A DNA stretch of 64,000 nt, from the NCBI RefSeq assembly GCF_964355755.1, contig NC_092676.1, positions 17,776,288 to 17,840,287 of the forward strand, written 5' to 3'. Positions 24,601 through 35,769 of the stretch are shown here, piece after piece (within the stretch, counting starts at the first letter, position 1; every line of letters begins with the position of its first letter). This DNA is from Antedon mediterranea. Its lineage: Eukaryota > Echinodermata > Crinoidea > Comatulida > Antedonidae. The notes beneath the pieces were generated by a model, which was not told the origin of the DNA, made no database searches, and worked only from the letters and a program-made list of their open reading frames with translations. A program made the translations under genes and the position numbers.

Positions 24601-27600
24601 TAAATAGATATTTGTGTAACAATGCACCAGTTATCATTTTTCGCTGTTGTCTGTGCTTCCAATAATGAATAATTCCCATTCTTGAGTACTTTAGTTACCG
24701 TATTCACAGAACGTTCATTCATTCATTTATTTGATCGAAATCACTTAAAACAAGTAAAAAGGTTCATGAATAAAACAGTATTCAAAAACAACACATAAAA
24801 CAATGATAACAAATATTTTAAAACATCTAAAACCGTATAAAACAATGTTTAAAATATTTTTTAAATATTAAAACACCATTAAAAATTGATAAGATATAAA
24901 AAGGGTGAGGAAATGTGATTTCGACCATGATCGGATAAGAAAAACAATAACTCTGGTTTTTTTCCATTGGATGGAGTCCTTGAGTTAAAAGAAGTTTAAA
25001 AAGAAGTAAAACTAAATTAAGTTTAGATAGGCCTACTATGCCGGTTTGATGCGAGATTGTTTTTAACTAATTTTCTGAATGCATTTACAATCTCAGTACT
25101 TTTTATCGTACTTGGTAATTTGTTCCATTCTTTAAATTCTGAAGCATAAAATGTGCCATCTATAACATTAGAAGAGATTGGTGGAACAACATTAAAATAA
25201 CTGTGTCGGGTACTATGTGCATGTTGGTTCCCATCCTTTATAAAATTATTACTAAGATATGATGCTACGTATATTTCCATACTGCATTTTGTGCACAGTT
25301 TTTAATTTGATTTGAGTCACCCTATCCTAAAAAAACAATAGCCCTAAAGCTATTGTCACGTCTAGTTCTTTTTGTCCTTTCCTTTTATCTAGTTCTTTTT
25401 GTTATTTTGGAAAGTTTCAAAAAAATAATTCAGTTTTAACGAGTGTTTAAAGAGATATTGTTTACAGCCATTATGGTTTTACAAGAATAGAAAGTAGATA
25501 TTACGTAACTGTTATTATGCCTCACATTGGCATATTCTATATCTATATCCGTATTACACCGGTAGTGACATAAGGTCATTATGTCGGCGTTTTATATTGT
25601 TTCCGTAAAAGTAAACCCATATTGCTATTAATTGTTGGTTGACAACTGATGAAACGGGGAAGTAGAAAAGAACAAACCTAACTACAGTTTGGAACAGAAA
25701 ACAAATAGGCACTGCGACCATTCTCTTTGAGACTACACAGAATGGATATTCTTGTGTTTACGAGTTCTATTTTTCTTATGGTTATCAAGATTAGCATTGC
25801 TGCTATTGGTAAGATTGATTGAAGAGATTACAATACAACAAGAACTGTCTACAATATCAATAAGATTGACATTTTAAAGTGATAGTAGTTAGGCCTAAAC
25901 GTTTGTATTTGAACCTACGGATCTGTTACGTTCTATGTAATAAGATTGAGTTCATCTCAGAATCGAGTTAGTGAAATAATAATTTCTCCATGCAGAAAGC
26001 TATGTTAACAAGAATACAGTAGGCAATATCGTAATTCTGTGCTGAGTTCTGCGTATATACTAGCAAATATACTGACGTTGGTAAGATAATCTTAGCTTTA
26101 AAACACTAGCTACACATTTTTTGTAGGCTTAGCTATTAATACGATACATGCAAAAATCATCTTTATCTTATCTTCTTTTTTTTTTTTTTCAGAAACCGAG
26201 TGTGACGGATTTCGTCTTGACACCAGCTGCTATAAGGTCATTCTGCAGGATGAATACACTGACTACAGAAGTTTCAGTTTTTCTTCTAGTACTTCGGATT
26301 CATTTCCAGTAGTCGTAGATGGAATTACAGAATACACATGGAATGATGCACGAACGGCTTGTAAAGATAATGGAACCAATTTAGCAGCTATTCCTGATGT
26401 TCGCGTGCAGATAATTTTGGGATACTATCTCAAAGAAAGTTATCCTGATATGAAAATGTTCATTGGTCTTCGTAGAAACAGCAAGGAAGATGACTGGAAG
26501 TGGGACGGTTTGAAAGAACCATTTGAATATAGTAATTGGAATATAGGTGAACCATCAGTTAAAACGAAAGCTTGTGCCGGAGTTTATTTGAACACTAATG
26601 ACAGTTATTGGTATGACATTAGATGTTCTGATGTAATTTGGGGATTAGGGCATACACGTGTTGGAATATTATGTCAATCTGAAATAACCCTATCAACAGC
26701 AAAAACCAACACTGGAAATATGGGGACGGCTACCCCACTCGAAATGGCACCATGCAATGGTAAGAATTACAAGAGTAGATTTATAGCTAGACCAATTATT
26801 TTTACGGGACCTAACTAGAACCGCTTTACCATTTTACACACAACAGTTTGGCCTAACATTAGAATGCTGATAACATAAACAGAAATCAACTACGAAAATA
26901 TTTTGAATTACTTTATCTCCATGCACAGAATAAAATGAAGTCGAATATTTATTTAATGTACTGTACATGGTTGAAACTATCCTTATATAGCTACAAAAAA
27001 ACAACTTTATATTTCAGATCACATATATGTATCAGTAATTGTAGCCCAGGCAATTCTTATCGTGCTGTTAATAGTGTTAGCAATCTGCATGGCACAAAAA
27101 CGTACACCGACGCCGCAGAAGCCAATTGTTAACGGTAAAATTAATTTTAGTTACTATTATAATTTTATAGTATAGTATGTTACTAGACTTAAAAGTTGAA
27201 AACTCAAAAACACTTAACATTCTTTTAGATTTTTTCGAAATGGTTTTGTCCAGAAAATGGTATATTAATATTAATAACCAATATCGTAGTTGAATCATGG
27301 TTCTTATAATATTTTATAATGGAAATTGTATCAGAATTATTTTTGTTTAAGATTGTGGGAAAATAATAATCTAATAAACAGCAAACACTATTCAAGATGA
27401 AGTCGTTACTACTTTTTTTACTTATACATCTTTATAATGTTTTTTAATCTATGTTAACTGTAAAAAGGTGGTGTTTTCTTTAGAAGAATTGTAGAATTCA
27501 TTTCTTTTATCAAATATTTTTTTAATGAGTTTAACCGTAGGCTAGTCTTTCTCAATTTAAATGCATTTTGAACGACATTATTTTAATTTTTTGTATTGTA

Positions 27601-30600
27601 TACTTTTCTATATTCACCCTGATATTGGTGCTCTGTTCTGTTGGTTCGTTCATATAACAAATAAATCAAATTTCTCATGGTACGTAAAAGTGTACAGTCT
27701 CACGTACAGTACATTTTGATCATTATTTTAACCGAATTTGTTTTATTTCAACTGATTCTAGGAAACTCACTGATGTCACCGACACAGTGTAGAGTTAGCT
27801 ATCACCGGGATAATAAGTATGACGGCGTACCACCGAAAACTGCAGTCATTATTGACGACGAAAATGAATACGCAACGTGTGAACAGGTGATGCAACCAGT
27901 GTATGATGAATCTAATGTGTCAATGGAAGACGATGAATATATGGAGCCGATAGAACAGCCACCACATGCAAGTTCCGTTTACACAGAACTCAACCTCAGA
28001 TGAGTAAGCCCTATTTAAATGAGAATTGGAGACCGAAATTGGGAAAGCCAGTATTAATAATAACTTAAATTCTTTTAATAATATTTAATATTAATTAAAA
28101 TCGAGTACATAGAAATGTTACTTTAGAATTTGTTTTGCTTTATGGAATTTATTATGTACTAACTAGAGTCTTTGCTGAATGCTTTGCGAGATGCCTGTGC
28201 GATGTGATTTTTTTTTTAAATAGTAATGTATATATACGATTGGCTAACAAGAAATTTATTTTGTCTGCATAATGCCTTATATTGCGCGTCGAACGCGGTT
28301 ATGGTATATAAATTGTTATACTTAATTTTTGATATAGAATGAAATTAAAGAAATACAGAAACCAGTGTGAAAGGTGACAATTAGTAACTAAAAAAGGAAA
28401 AGTGAAGATGTTTAGCTTATTGCAATAATCTTTAAAAAAAAATATTGAAAATAATGGTTTCATGTAAATACCTAGCTTCTTTCTCCTTCTCTTGGTTTTT
28501 CTTTCTCTCCTTTGCTTCTTTTGCGCGAATATCTCGGACTTGTTCATTTTCACATTTTTTCACTCCTTTTCTTATTTTCTTTTGATTAGCCTCCATCTGA
28601 AGAATGTAAAATGAGAATACATATAATTAGTTATGATTTTTATAACAGAGAAATTATTATAAATAATATAATGTAAAGCTGTATAAATCAATATTGTTAT
28701 CGAATAATATGAACCGTATAGCTGCATCCGGGATATGCATGGGAACTTTGGGAGTGTTGGATAGAACTTTTATTCTCGTCGTAGAATATTTACATTCAAG
28801 TATTTAAGATTAGTTTTATGTGAATGGCATCAGGCCGGCCTATATTTAAAACTGAAATGTAAACAATGTACAGATAACAGACTATTAAAGTTTTTGTCGA
28901 CAAAGATTATACGTTTTATAATGCATACATGTGCGTTTACGGATGGGTTTCCTTCATCCAATTATCATAATTGTTTACGTAAACGTTCCTTTTAATTTAC
29001 TGTTTGAGCGAACTGTATTAATAATAATTTGGTAACCGGGTAATCGGACCTGAAAAAAACAGACGATGAACTCGGGAACGTCATTGAAGAACCAAAAATG
29101 GTTCTGCTACTATAGATGTAGATATGTAGGCTTACGCATGCGCATAAAATGACGATTTTACTTTGCGCGAATAAGAAAATAGGGCCGTACTTACCGTGCG
29201 TTTGCGATCTTGTTTTATTTTGGATAGTCGGATCTGTTTCAAATACTGATGGTACTCGTTGAATTCTTTTAATGTGCATAATACCTATATAAGATTATAC
29301 TTTTGTAAATATTAATTCGTTTAAAATTATATAGCGTGTATTATTAATAATAAACCTAATATTAAATTATGCTTGAGCAGTATGATCGGTGGAGCTATTG
29401 GATGCGGAAAAGAACGTTGTTTTTGTAATTAATGATAACATATAATTATACATAATAAATGTAAATTATACCCATTATGATACTATTTAAAATTAAACAT
29501 CGTACTTTATTTTTTTTGAAAAATAAAATCTATTTCTATATTTTTTGTACCTATAATGTTGTGTTTGTATTCCATTTTCCTATTTCATTTATGTACTTTA
29601 ATTTGTAAATAGTTTTTAAACTGACAACCATCCGCTTTTTGGTTACATATATGTTTTGTCAATAATGTTTGTCTAACTAGAAATTATATTTAGCCTTTTT
29701 AGTAAGGCAAGTAATACTACATTTTTTTAGATTTGCGTGGATTTTAAAGCTCTTTTTACACTTATCAAACTCTATGTGAAAAAAAAAATGTGGTGTGCCC
29801 ATATGGACATGCTCCTGTCACTACCTTATTTGAGTATATTACTACCATATTTAGGCACATCATATTTATTTTTCAACATAGTTTGATAGTGTGAGTTTAA
29901 GGCTTAAACCTAATCCTGGCATTCTAATTACGGTAATATGCCGTTACCTTTCCGTCAGATGTAATGAATCCATTTTTAACGAGTCGTTTGTATACAGCAG
30001 ATCGAGTATAGTGCCACTTCAGATGGGGATCATGCAGGCTTTTGTACTGGACTGAGATCGTTTGAGGACTCGCATCAAAATCTAAATCACTGGGTGTACA
30101 GTCAATCTAGAAATTAAGACAAAATTATGAAGTTGTTTAAAGTTTGTTTTTTTTTTTCATCTTTTTGAGCCAAATTATATTGGCGCTTGGCATTGCAGAG
30201 TGTTAAATCCTTTACAAAATAATTGTATTATTTTGTTGTGTTTGTTAAAGGGGAACTAATAATAGTAGACAATTTACAAATGTTGGTAATGCAGGATCCA
30301 CTTTTTTATAATTCAAATTCATCTTTACTGGTCTAATTCGTAGTGAATATAGGCCTACAATTAGACTAGAAATGTGAAAATGAGTGCTGCGAGCAGTCTT
30401 ATATGGCACAACGCATGGCTCTCACCCTACGGACACAAATCGATTGTTTATAGTTTTCCAAATATTATGCAGTGTAAAATCTACGTCGCCTGCAATAATT
30501 TATTTCACCCTCAGAGAGAGCGAAAGCCGTAAACTTTGTCTAGGTCGTCTTAGGCCAATTTTTGTAGAAAAACGATGAACCTTCGGTTCTGACAATGAAG

Positions 30601-32201
30601 CGTGACAGTAAGTAAAATTGCTGTGCAGGATAATGAATAGACGCTACGCAGCAAAAATCTTTGTTGAAGGTAAAATGTAAAATGTATTATATTACAGAAA
30701 AAAAGGTCAATAATATACAAAAATTTAATATTTATGATTCAGATGTTTTTTCCATGAGTAAATTAAGTATAAGTATACCAAACCAGGGAGAGAACACTTG
30801 ATTCATATTTAAAATCAAGAACCGACACATCAACTCCAATTGTATGCCTTGCCCTACTGGTGATCTTATCCAACAGTAAATCTTGTCTTTTGCAATTACA
30901 CTTTATCTTAATGTATTTAGACATCGTAATAAGTAAATAAACTTAATTGTGCATCTTCATGTTGTATAGTGCTTGTACTTTTTTTATTGTTTTTAATCTT
31001 CTTTGTTTAAGTTCATAAGATTTCTCACTCACGACGATAATAAAAAGCAACTGTTAAAATGTTAATGTTGTTTCGTGAATAAATAAAGATTTGATTTGAC
31101 TTAACTTGATGTATTCTCCTTTTAGGTATTCCCATTTTATGCATTCCTATTTTATGCATTCCCATTTTATGCATTCCCATTTTGTCTATTCTCATTTTAG
31201 GTATTCCCTTTTTTAGACATTCCCATTTTAGGCATTACCATTTTATGGATTTGCCGTTTGTGCATTACAATTTTGTGCATTTCTATTTAGGCCTATATTT
31301 CATTCATTCTCTTTTTAGTATATTCCCATTTTACGGTCGTTTATTATGCATTCCCATTTTATATAGGGGCTAATTCCAAACATATATTGGTTATATCGGA
31401 TTAAAATTAAACGTGTGACTGATACATGTTTTGATTAAATATCAGGATAATTGTCGAAGAATGACGCACGAAAATGATGTAATGTAATCAACTAGCACTT
31501 TAATCATCCGTATTCTGAGACTTAGCCACTTAGAAAATCAAGTTTAATTAATCTTGGTTGCTTTAAGACCTATCTTGCTGGCTTTCTTTAAATTTGTTTG
31601 TTAAATATTGCATTACTTATGCAGTCTCAAGAAATATGTCCGTGTGTTTTTCCATTGACATTTTGCATCGTATCGCATTCATATTAGGCCTAGGCCTAGG
31701 CCTATGTCTAAGCGGATTTACTAACCTCGGTAAAAAAAAGTACGCATTCGTATTCGTTGTCTCTGCAAACGATGTTATCAAATTTGTGCGCAAATAAGTA
31801 ATATCTGACCAGTTATTTATTTTAATTGATTATTTTTGTATCAATTTTTCTAACTAGGCTATAGGCCTAGGCCTAGGTCTATTCCCAAGGCCTACATATC
31901 AATATTATTAAAATAAAATAAAATTATTATTAAAATGGAAAGACTGTACCTTTTCGCAAAGTCCTGTTGTAAAAAGTACGTACTTGCCCTTCGGTGCATC
32001 GATCATTGGTAGCTTGCTGTGCATAGGTGTGTTGATCATCCAGGCAGGTAAAGCTGGCATTTCCACGACGCTCTTTTCATTTCCAAGGGAAAAGTAACTC
32101 GAATTTGGTTTAGCACCATCCATACAATCGTCATTGGATACGCCGTCTCTTACGACTGCCTTCTCAACTGGCACTTTCAGCAACGTCTCGTCTTGCGGCA
32201 T
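13759..32201 (-). CDS. FSIP2-like: Fibrous sheath-interacting protein 2-like, 17 coding exons
   Basis: Exons join in phase: 32201-31950, 30106-29948, 29284-29195, 28596-28472, 24569-24428, 24074-23964, 23827-23680, 23503-23372, 22928-22804, 22451-22259, 21863-21701, 21185-21143, 21002-20721, 20490-19000, 18809-18468, 18341-18258, 15606-13759, giving about 1909 residues. Residues about 60-160 match the FSIP2 N-terminus as I recall it: L-P-M-I-D, then Q-Y-K-S-L-H-D-P-H-L, N-G-F-I-T-S-D-G-K and L-C-T-L-K-E. Vertebrate FSIP2 is a sperm-tail fibrous-sheath protein that works with A-kinase anchoring proteins. Residues 168-386 are a Lys/Glu/Arg-rich helical, coiled-coil-like stretch; 428-660 are acidic; 1152-1909 are Ser-rich. 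It is much shorter than vertebrate FSIP2 (several thousand residues), and the C-terminal half shows no recognisable homology. The exon-7 donor (gttaat) is weak but phase-consistent. Confidence 0.82.
15817..17953. mobile_element. Non-autonomous terminal-inverted-repeat DNA element in intron 16
   Basis: Ends are inverted copies: left TGGCCGTATTCATCAATC and right GATTGATGAATACGGCCA, flanked on both sides by CAG (15814-15816, 17954-17956), a possible 3-bp target duplication. Subterminal inverted blocks include ATAGTCAGGTGGCTTA and the segment around GGCGGCCAAAATCCAAAATG. Between them lie three DR1 motifs and repeated modules resembling the arms of the 9685-13485 element. No transposase frame is seen. 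It lies wholly inside the intron 15607-18257 of the FSIP2-like gene. Confidence 0.8.
18015..18163. mobile_element. 149-bp MITE with near-perfect 24-bp inverted ends
   Basis: Starts AAGCTCTGTCTACACTATCA and ends with its inverse. The interior has TATGGTAGTGA repeats. A second, more diverged member lies at 29747-29905. Both lie in introns of the FSIP2-like gene. Confidence 0.8.
19000..20490 (-). CDS. FSIP2-like: Large internal exon (14) of the FSIP2-like gene
   Basis: This 1491-bp, phase-0 exon encodes residues 656-1152. It has a basic start (S-S-R-R-R-S), an acidic patch (E-E-L-E-E-E-E-E) near residue 840, and a Ser/Lys block (S-G-S-R-T-S-K-K-T-K-S-K) with repeated R-R-x-S sites. The R-R-x-S pattern is the protein kinase A phosphorylation consensus, fitting a kinase-anchoring context, though that link is inferred. 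Confidence 0.75.
20721..21863 (-). CDS. FSIP2-like: Exons 11-13: two candidate RII-binding helices
   Basis: Exon 11 (21863-21701) contains S-L-A-K-G-L-I-C-N-I-L-Q-D-V-A at residues 507-521. Exon 13 (21002-20721) contains A-A-N-N-I-V-G-Q-A-I-D-S-A-I-E-Y-L at 567-583. Both have the spacing of small and branched hydrophobic residues of amphipathic helices that A-kinase anchoring proteins use to bind RI/RII subunits of protein kinase A; the second is a close pattern match (I-V-x-x-A-I-x-x-A). Binding is inferred from pattern only. Confidence 0.6.
21895..22195. repeat. Dispersed repeat in FSIP2-like intron 10
   Basis: Shares AGTCCTTATC and GTTCTACCACCA in the same order and spacing with 36900-37110 in SH3YL1. 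Higher GC than surrounding introns. The 100-codon antisense frame here is not conserved in the other copy. Family unknown. Confidence 0.45.
23884..23916 (+). other. tRNA B-box/T-arm-like fragment
   Basis: CCGGGTTCAAATCCCGG (23891-23907) forms a perfect 5-bp T-stem with a 7-base loop and matches the RNA polymerase III B box. No acceptor stem, D-arm or A box can be paired upstream, so this is not an intact tRNA. It is most likely a tRNA-derived SINE scrap or chance. Confidence 0.35.
24712..25330 (-). mobile_element. 3' end of a non-LTR retrotransposon (5'-truncated)
   Basis: A minus-strand frame at 25280-25023 encodes about 85 residues with H-S-T-R-H-S, Y-A-S-E-F-K-E-W-N-K-L-P and F-R-K-L-V-K-N-N-L. 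This is the conserved C-terminal tail after the reverse-transcriptase domain of CR1/Jockey-type polyproteins. The element ends at a TGAA-type tetramer repeat (about 24713-24733), the usual 3' tail. It lies in intron 4 of the FSIP2-like gene. Confidence 0.7.
25742..28003 (+). CDS. Single-pass C-type lectin receptor with ITIM
   Basis: Four exons (25742-25808, 26193-26759, 27018-27134, 27762-28003) join in phase for 330 residues. Residues 1-22 are a hydrophobic signal peptide. Residues 26-185 form a C-type lectin-like domain: disulphide candidates C26-C35, C79-C183 and C150-C167, core F-I-G-L, W-K-W-D-G and N-W-N-I-G-E-P. The calcium-site motifs are atypical (E-P-S instead of E-P-N or Q-P-D; W-Y-D instead of W-N-D), so classical sugar binding is uncertain. 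A Thr/Ser-rich stalk leads to a transmembrane helix at about 215-235. The cytoplasmic tail carries six tyrosines, ending in S-V-Y-T-E-L (322-327), a match to the immunoreceptor tyrosine-based inhibitory motif. The gene is antisense inside intron 4 of the FSIP2-like gene. A cell-surface recognition receptor signalling through SH2 phosphatases is the natural inference. Confidence 0.82.
29195..32201 (-). CDS. FSIP2-like: N-terminal exons 1-3: conserved FSIP2 module
   Basis: Exon 1 (32201-31950) starts at ATG and ends G-L-C-E-K before gtacag. Exon 2 (30106-29948) begins I-D-C-T-P-S-D-L and includes the S-L-H-D-P-H-L signature. Exon 3 (29284-29195) contains L-C-T-L-K-E-F-N-E-Y. All three introns are phase 0. 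These 167 residues hold essentially all the recognisable similarity to vertebrate FSIP2. Confidence 0.82.
29747..29905. mobile_element. Diverged MITE, same family as 18015-18163
   Basis: AAGCTCTTTTTACACTTATC at the left is inversely repeated as GTTTGATAGTGTGAG at the right. The interior CCATATGGACATG and ACCATATTTAGGCACATCA match the first copy. The right end is damaged. Confidence 0.7.
31020..31112 (+). mobile_element. Possible retroelement 3' tail
   Basis: AATAAATAAAGATTTGATTTGACTT-type ending with pentamer-like repeats, as seen at 3' ends of non-LTR elements elsewhere in the window. No coding part remains. Confidence 0.35.
31124..31365. repeat. 15-bp minisatellite
   Basis: About 14 units of GCATTCCCATTTTAT, well conserved at the left and degenerate to the right, within intron 1 of the FSIP2-like gene. 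Confidence 0.85.
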
Positions 32202-33779
32202 GCCTTTTTGTGAGTGGCTACCAAGCTAATTTATCATTGAATAATGCGCATAGAGTGATTGGAGCCTGCCCATGTTAATTTGGATGTGTGGCAGATAGAC
32301 AGATTTAATGGGACATGTGTTGTTATTTTACTCCTCTCTGTCTATGTGTTGTTACTTTACTCCTCTCTCTCCGTACTGTTTCAAAACATAACAATCGTTG
32401 TTATGGTTGCAAAAACAAGCGTGTGCGTGTCATTCGGATATCCGATGATGCGCGCGATATGTTTCCTAGGTTATTGCTATGGGGAAATGCGCTGCATCGC
32501 AACGGGATACTTGCGCGCGTGCATCATCAATGTTATTTGGGTCACGTGGCGCTATAGTATCTTTCGTGGTCTAAATCGGGTATATTGCTTGCAGTGGGCC
32601 GGTTATAATGAACCTTGTTCCCCATCAGGTTATGGTTTGAGACAAATATTTTCAGCCCGACAAATACAGGAATTGTGATTTTTGAATGGGAAGAGTCCAG
32701 TTCATTCTATACTAGCGATGATTGTTGTTTTTAGAAAACTATCATATATCCATAGATCTTAGCACAAACCATGACTTTTCCAAATCTTTGAGCCAGATCC
32801 AGTGAGTCGACTGATAACTACAACGTTTTGCTACTGTCGTAGGTATATAACTAGGATTTCCTCGATTAATTATGAATATCAAATAAAAAACAAAACAACT
32901 AAACTCATGCAATAATGATATCAAACATCTTTGGCCACTTGAATGCGGTTGAAAGTAACAGATTATTTATGAATACAAAACACAGATATACTCCAAATTC
33001 TAATGAAGATAATTTCTAATAATACAGTACTGTATACGTTGACAAGGAATAATAAACCCATAAATCTATTCAGTTGTGCGCCTTATGTGCCACGGGCACG
33101 AATAGGATAAAGTAAATGTATTCAGTATATATACTGAACTGTCACACGTAACATGCACATCGTATATTGCATACCAAAATGTAATACTGTGTATATTAAA
33201 TAGGTTTTGGTTTGTTGTGTTTTTTTTTGTGTGCATATATTCACATGATTATTATAATATACATTAATAGTAGAGCGATCAAGATTTATTTTAGAGAAGT
33301 ATAGTGCACTTTAATGGAAGGATTAAGCATTAAACTTCCCATAGTTGCTCTATAATAACATCACCAAAGGAAAAAAAAAGGACCACAAACAGTAAGAACC
33401 CGAGTGGCCACCATCAATGATATACAAGTTTACCCAATATTGAGGACACATAGTCATTACTATAATAATTATACCCATATATTCAACCGGGGGTATCGTG
33501 AAATCATCAAGACTTTAAATTGAATGGTAAAGGGTTTTTTTATATTAAAATCAAATATAATCAAAAATCAATATTGTACCCTTTTACCACCGAGCTTTTT
33601 CCTTCTTGTATAAATGAAGTGATCATTATCAAGGAAAAACTAACTTCAAGGAAATCGTAAGAGAAATAGGCCTACAACATTACCTTTTATGGCTATAGCA
33701 ATCTTTTTATTATAAACAGAATTATAATATTATAATATTTGTTTTTAAATTGTATTTTTTAGTATTATTTTCGGTTGGC
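32202..33779. promoter_or_regulatory. Upstream region of the FSIP2-like gene
   Basis: 5' flank of the minus-strand gene. The first 400 bp are richer in CpG and GCGC than the surroundings, as expected of a promoter. A 139-codon plus-strand frame here has no domain or splice support. The remainder is AT-rich with no feature. Confidence 0.35.
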
Positions 33780-33900
33780 ACTTTCAGTAGAATCTTTGTT
33801 TCTTGAAATCTGTGTCCCCTTCATGTTGTATTTTGTAAGAAATTATATTTGTTAGTTTATGAATGAAGGAAATAAATGTTATTTTGATTGATTGATTGAA
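33780..33900 (+). mobile_element. Retroelement 3' end with ATTG repeats
   Basis: Terminates in AATAAATGTTATTTTGATTG followed by further GATT tetramers, a typical non-LTR 3' tail. No open frame precedes it. Confidence 0.45.
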
Positions 33901-34439
33901 AAATTGTTTTCCCGGCCAGACCGGAAGGAAGCGTTATTTTAAAAAGAAAATGAAACAAAATAAACCAGAAATATTTCTTACAAAAAACGCTGCTCGACAT
34001 TTTAAACTTACTCATCTTTCTTCAGATATATTTATGATTAATTAGTGTGACCTCAGCCTGTAGGCATGCAACTGAATATCCTCTAGAGACAACGTGACAA
34101 AAGTCTTCCCAGTCTGTTGATTCGCGTCAACCAATCAAAGGGCAAGAACCCAAAATCGTTCAACCATGAGCCCTCATAGACTCTCTTTTCCCAGACGTTT
34201 TTTGGGTCCAGCAGCTGGGATCTATAAATTATAGTCGAGTTTACAAAGTCGCAAAACTGTCGGCCTTAGATACTATAACTGCTGCTTGCCTTAGCTTCTG
34301 AATGAGTAGTCATCATGGGACGTAGCGGGCTAGAGCAGCAGCATGAAAAAAAAAGTTTTTGTTGCTTCTACATCCAAACATTGCGAAATATATCGACAAA
34401 AATTAAAGTAAATAATAAAATAATAGGCAGATTTGATTC

Positions 34440-34850
34440 ATGGTGGTCTGTACTTAAATATAATTAACACAAATAATCAACTTTGGTAGCCATATTGAAA
34501 TCCAAAAAGGCAGCCATGGGACATTATTTCTGATTAATTCATTAAATTCTTGATGAAAATATATTGAACGATTTTGTAGGATATTATCAGGGAAGAGTTA
34601 ATAACTCTTCCCTGATATTATTAATATATTGGTAATAAATAACATATTCTGGCAGTCATGGGTAACCCTTCATTGGTCATTACTATAATGCCTTTGCTTA
34701 AGATTGATAAATTTAAATATTTTAGCGGCCATCTTGGAATTCAAAATGGCCGCCATTGAACACAAATTGTTATGATTGCATGATACCCGCTGATATTGAA
34801 AACATGGGTATAGGTCTTCGAATCATGACTTCATTAAATTGAGGTTTAAT
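34440..34850. mobile_element. Fragment related to the intron-16 DNA element family
   Basis: Contains AGCGGCCATCTTGGAATTCA and AAATGGCCGCC modules like those at 9.8, 13.3, 16.1 and 17.7 kb. It also carries a perfect 15-bp hairpin (34585-34599 / 34603-34617). No intact ends found. Confidence 0.5.
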
Positions 34851-35769
34851 AGAAAAAGAACTCTTCCTTGTCGGAATGCCAATTTATAATCTGTTTGATT
34901 TCTAATTTATTTATTTGCACATGTGTAACCTATATAACCTGTAAACTATTTTTAGCATAATTACATCCACAGCTCGTAGTATTGCGATGGCGCTAGTTAC
35001 AACTCGTTATGCGTGGTTAATTAAATTGAATGACGTAATGCATAAACGGGCATAAATAAAGAAGATGAGATGTAAATTAGAGAACGACGAATGGATTTAG
35101 CTGAATAGGCACGTTCAAATAAGATTTTATCGTGCTATTCCTGCTAATATTGAATATCACGTTGGCAGGAAGAGCATTCACATAGAATTCAACATCGTGA
35201 TTATGCTAATGAGGTGCACTGATGTGTGAAAAACCAAACACATGTTTGGACGTGCATACGTGGGAAGGGGTTGTTGATTCTTTGTTGTTTTGGAATTTCG
35301 TCATGCCTACCATGCATATATGTATTGTGTGGAATAATTAATTACGAATGATAGTAATATCGAAACGTGACAATTTTTAATAACATTTGAATCTAATAAT
35401 AACATTTAACAATATTTCATAATGAATAGATGACTAGTTTTTGGAGCAGGAAGAAAGTAGATCAAACCCAGAAAATTATCTCATATTTCATGTAGCACAA
35501 TACAATAAAATAATACTATGGAACTGAAATACTGAAACAAAAATAAATAACTTAGGCCTACGGTACTTGTTTACCCTGCAAAATTGTGAACGAAAATACT
35601 GAAACATAAACTAAATATATATATTATAATACTGTACATATTGGCATATTTTATAACAATTGACATTTAAACAAAATTGAATGAAAGAATGTTTATAATT
35701 GCACATATTTGGAATGTTTAAGCATTGCATATATTGTATTATACATAATATTGTAAACAAAAATAAACT

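Noticed and set aside
32259-32678. 139-codon plus-strand frame upstream of the FSIP2-like gene
   Set aside because: Hydrophobic residues reflect T-rich promoter DNA; no domain, no splice context, and it overlaps the likely promoter.
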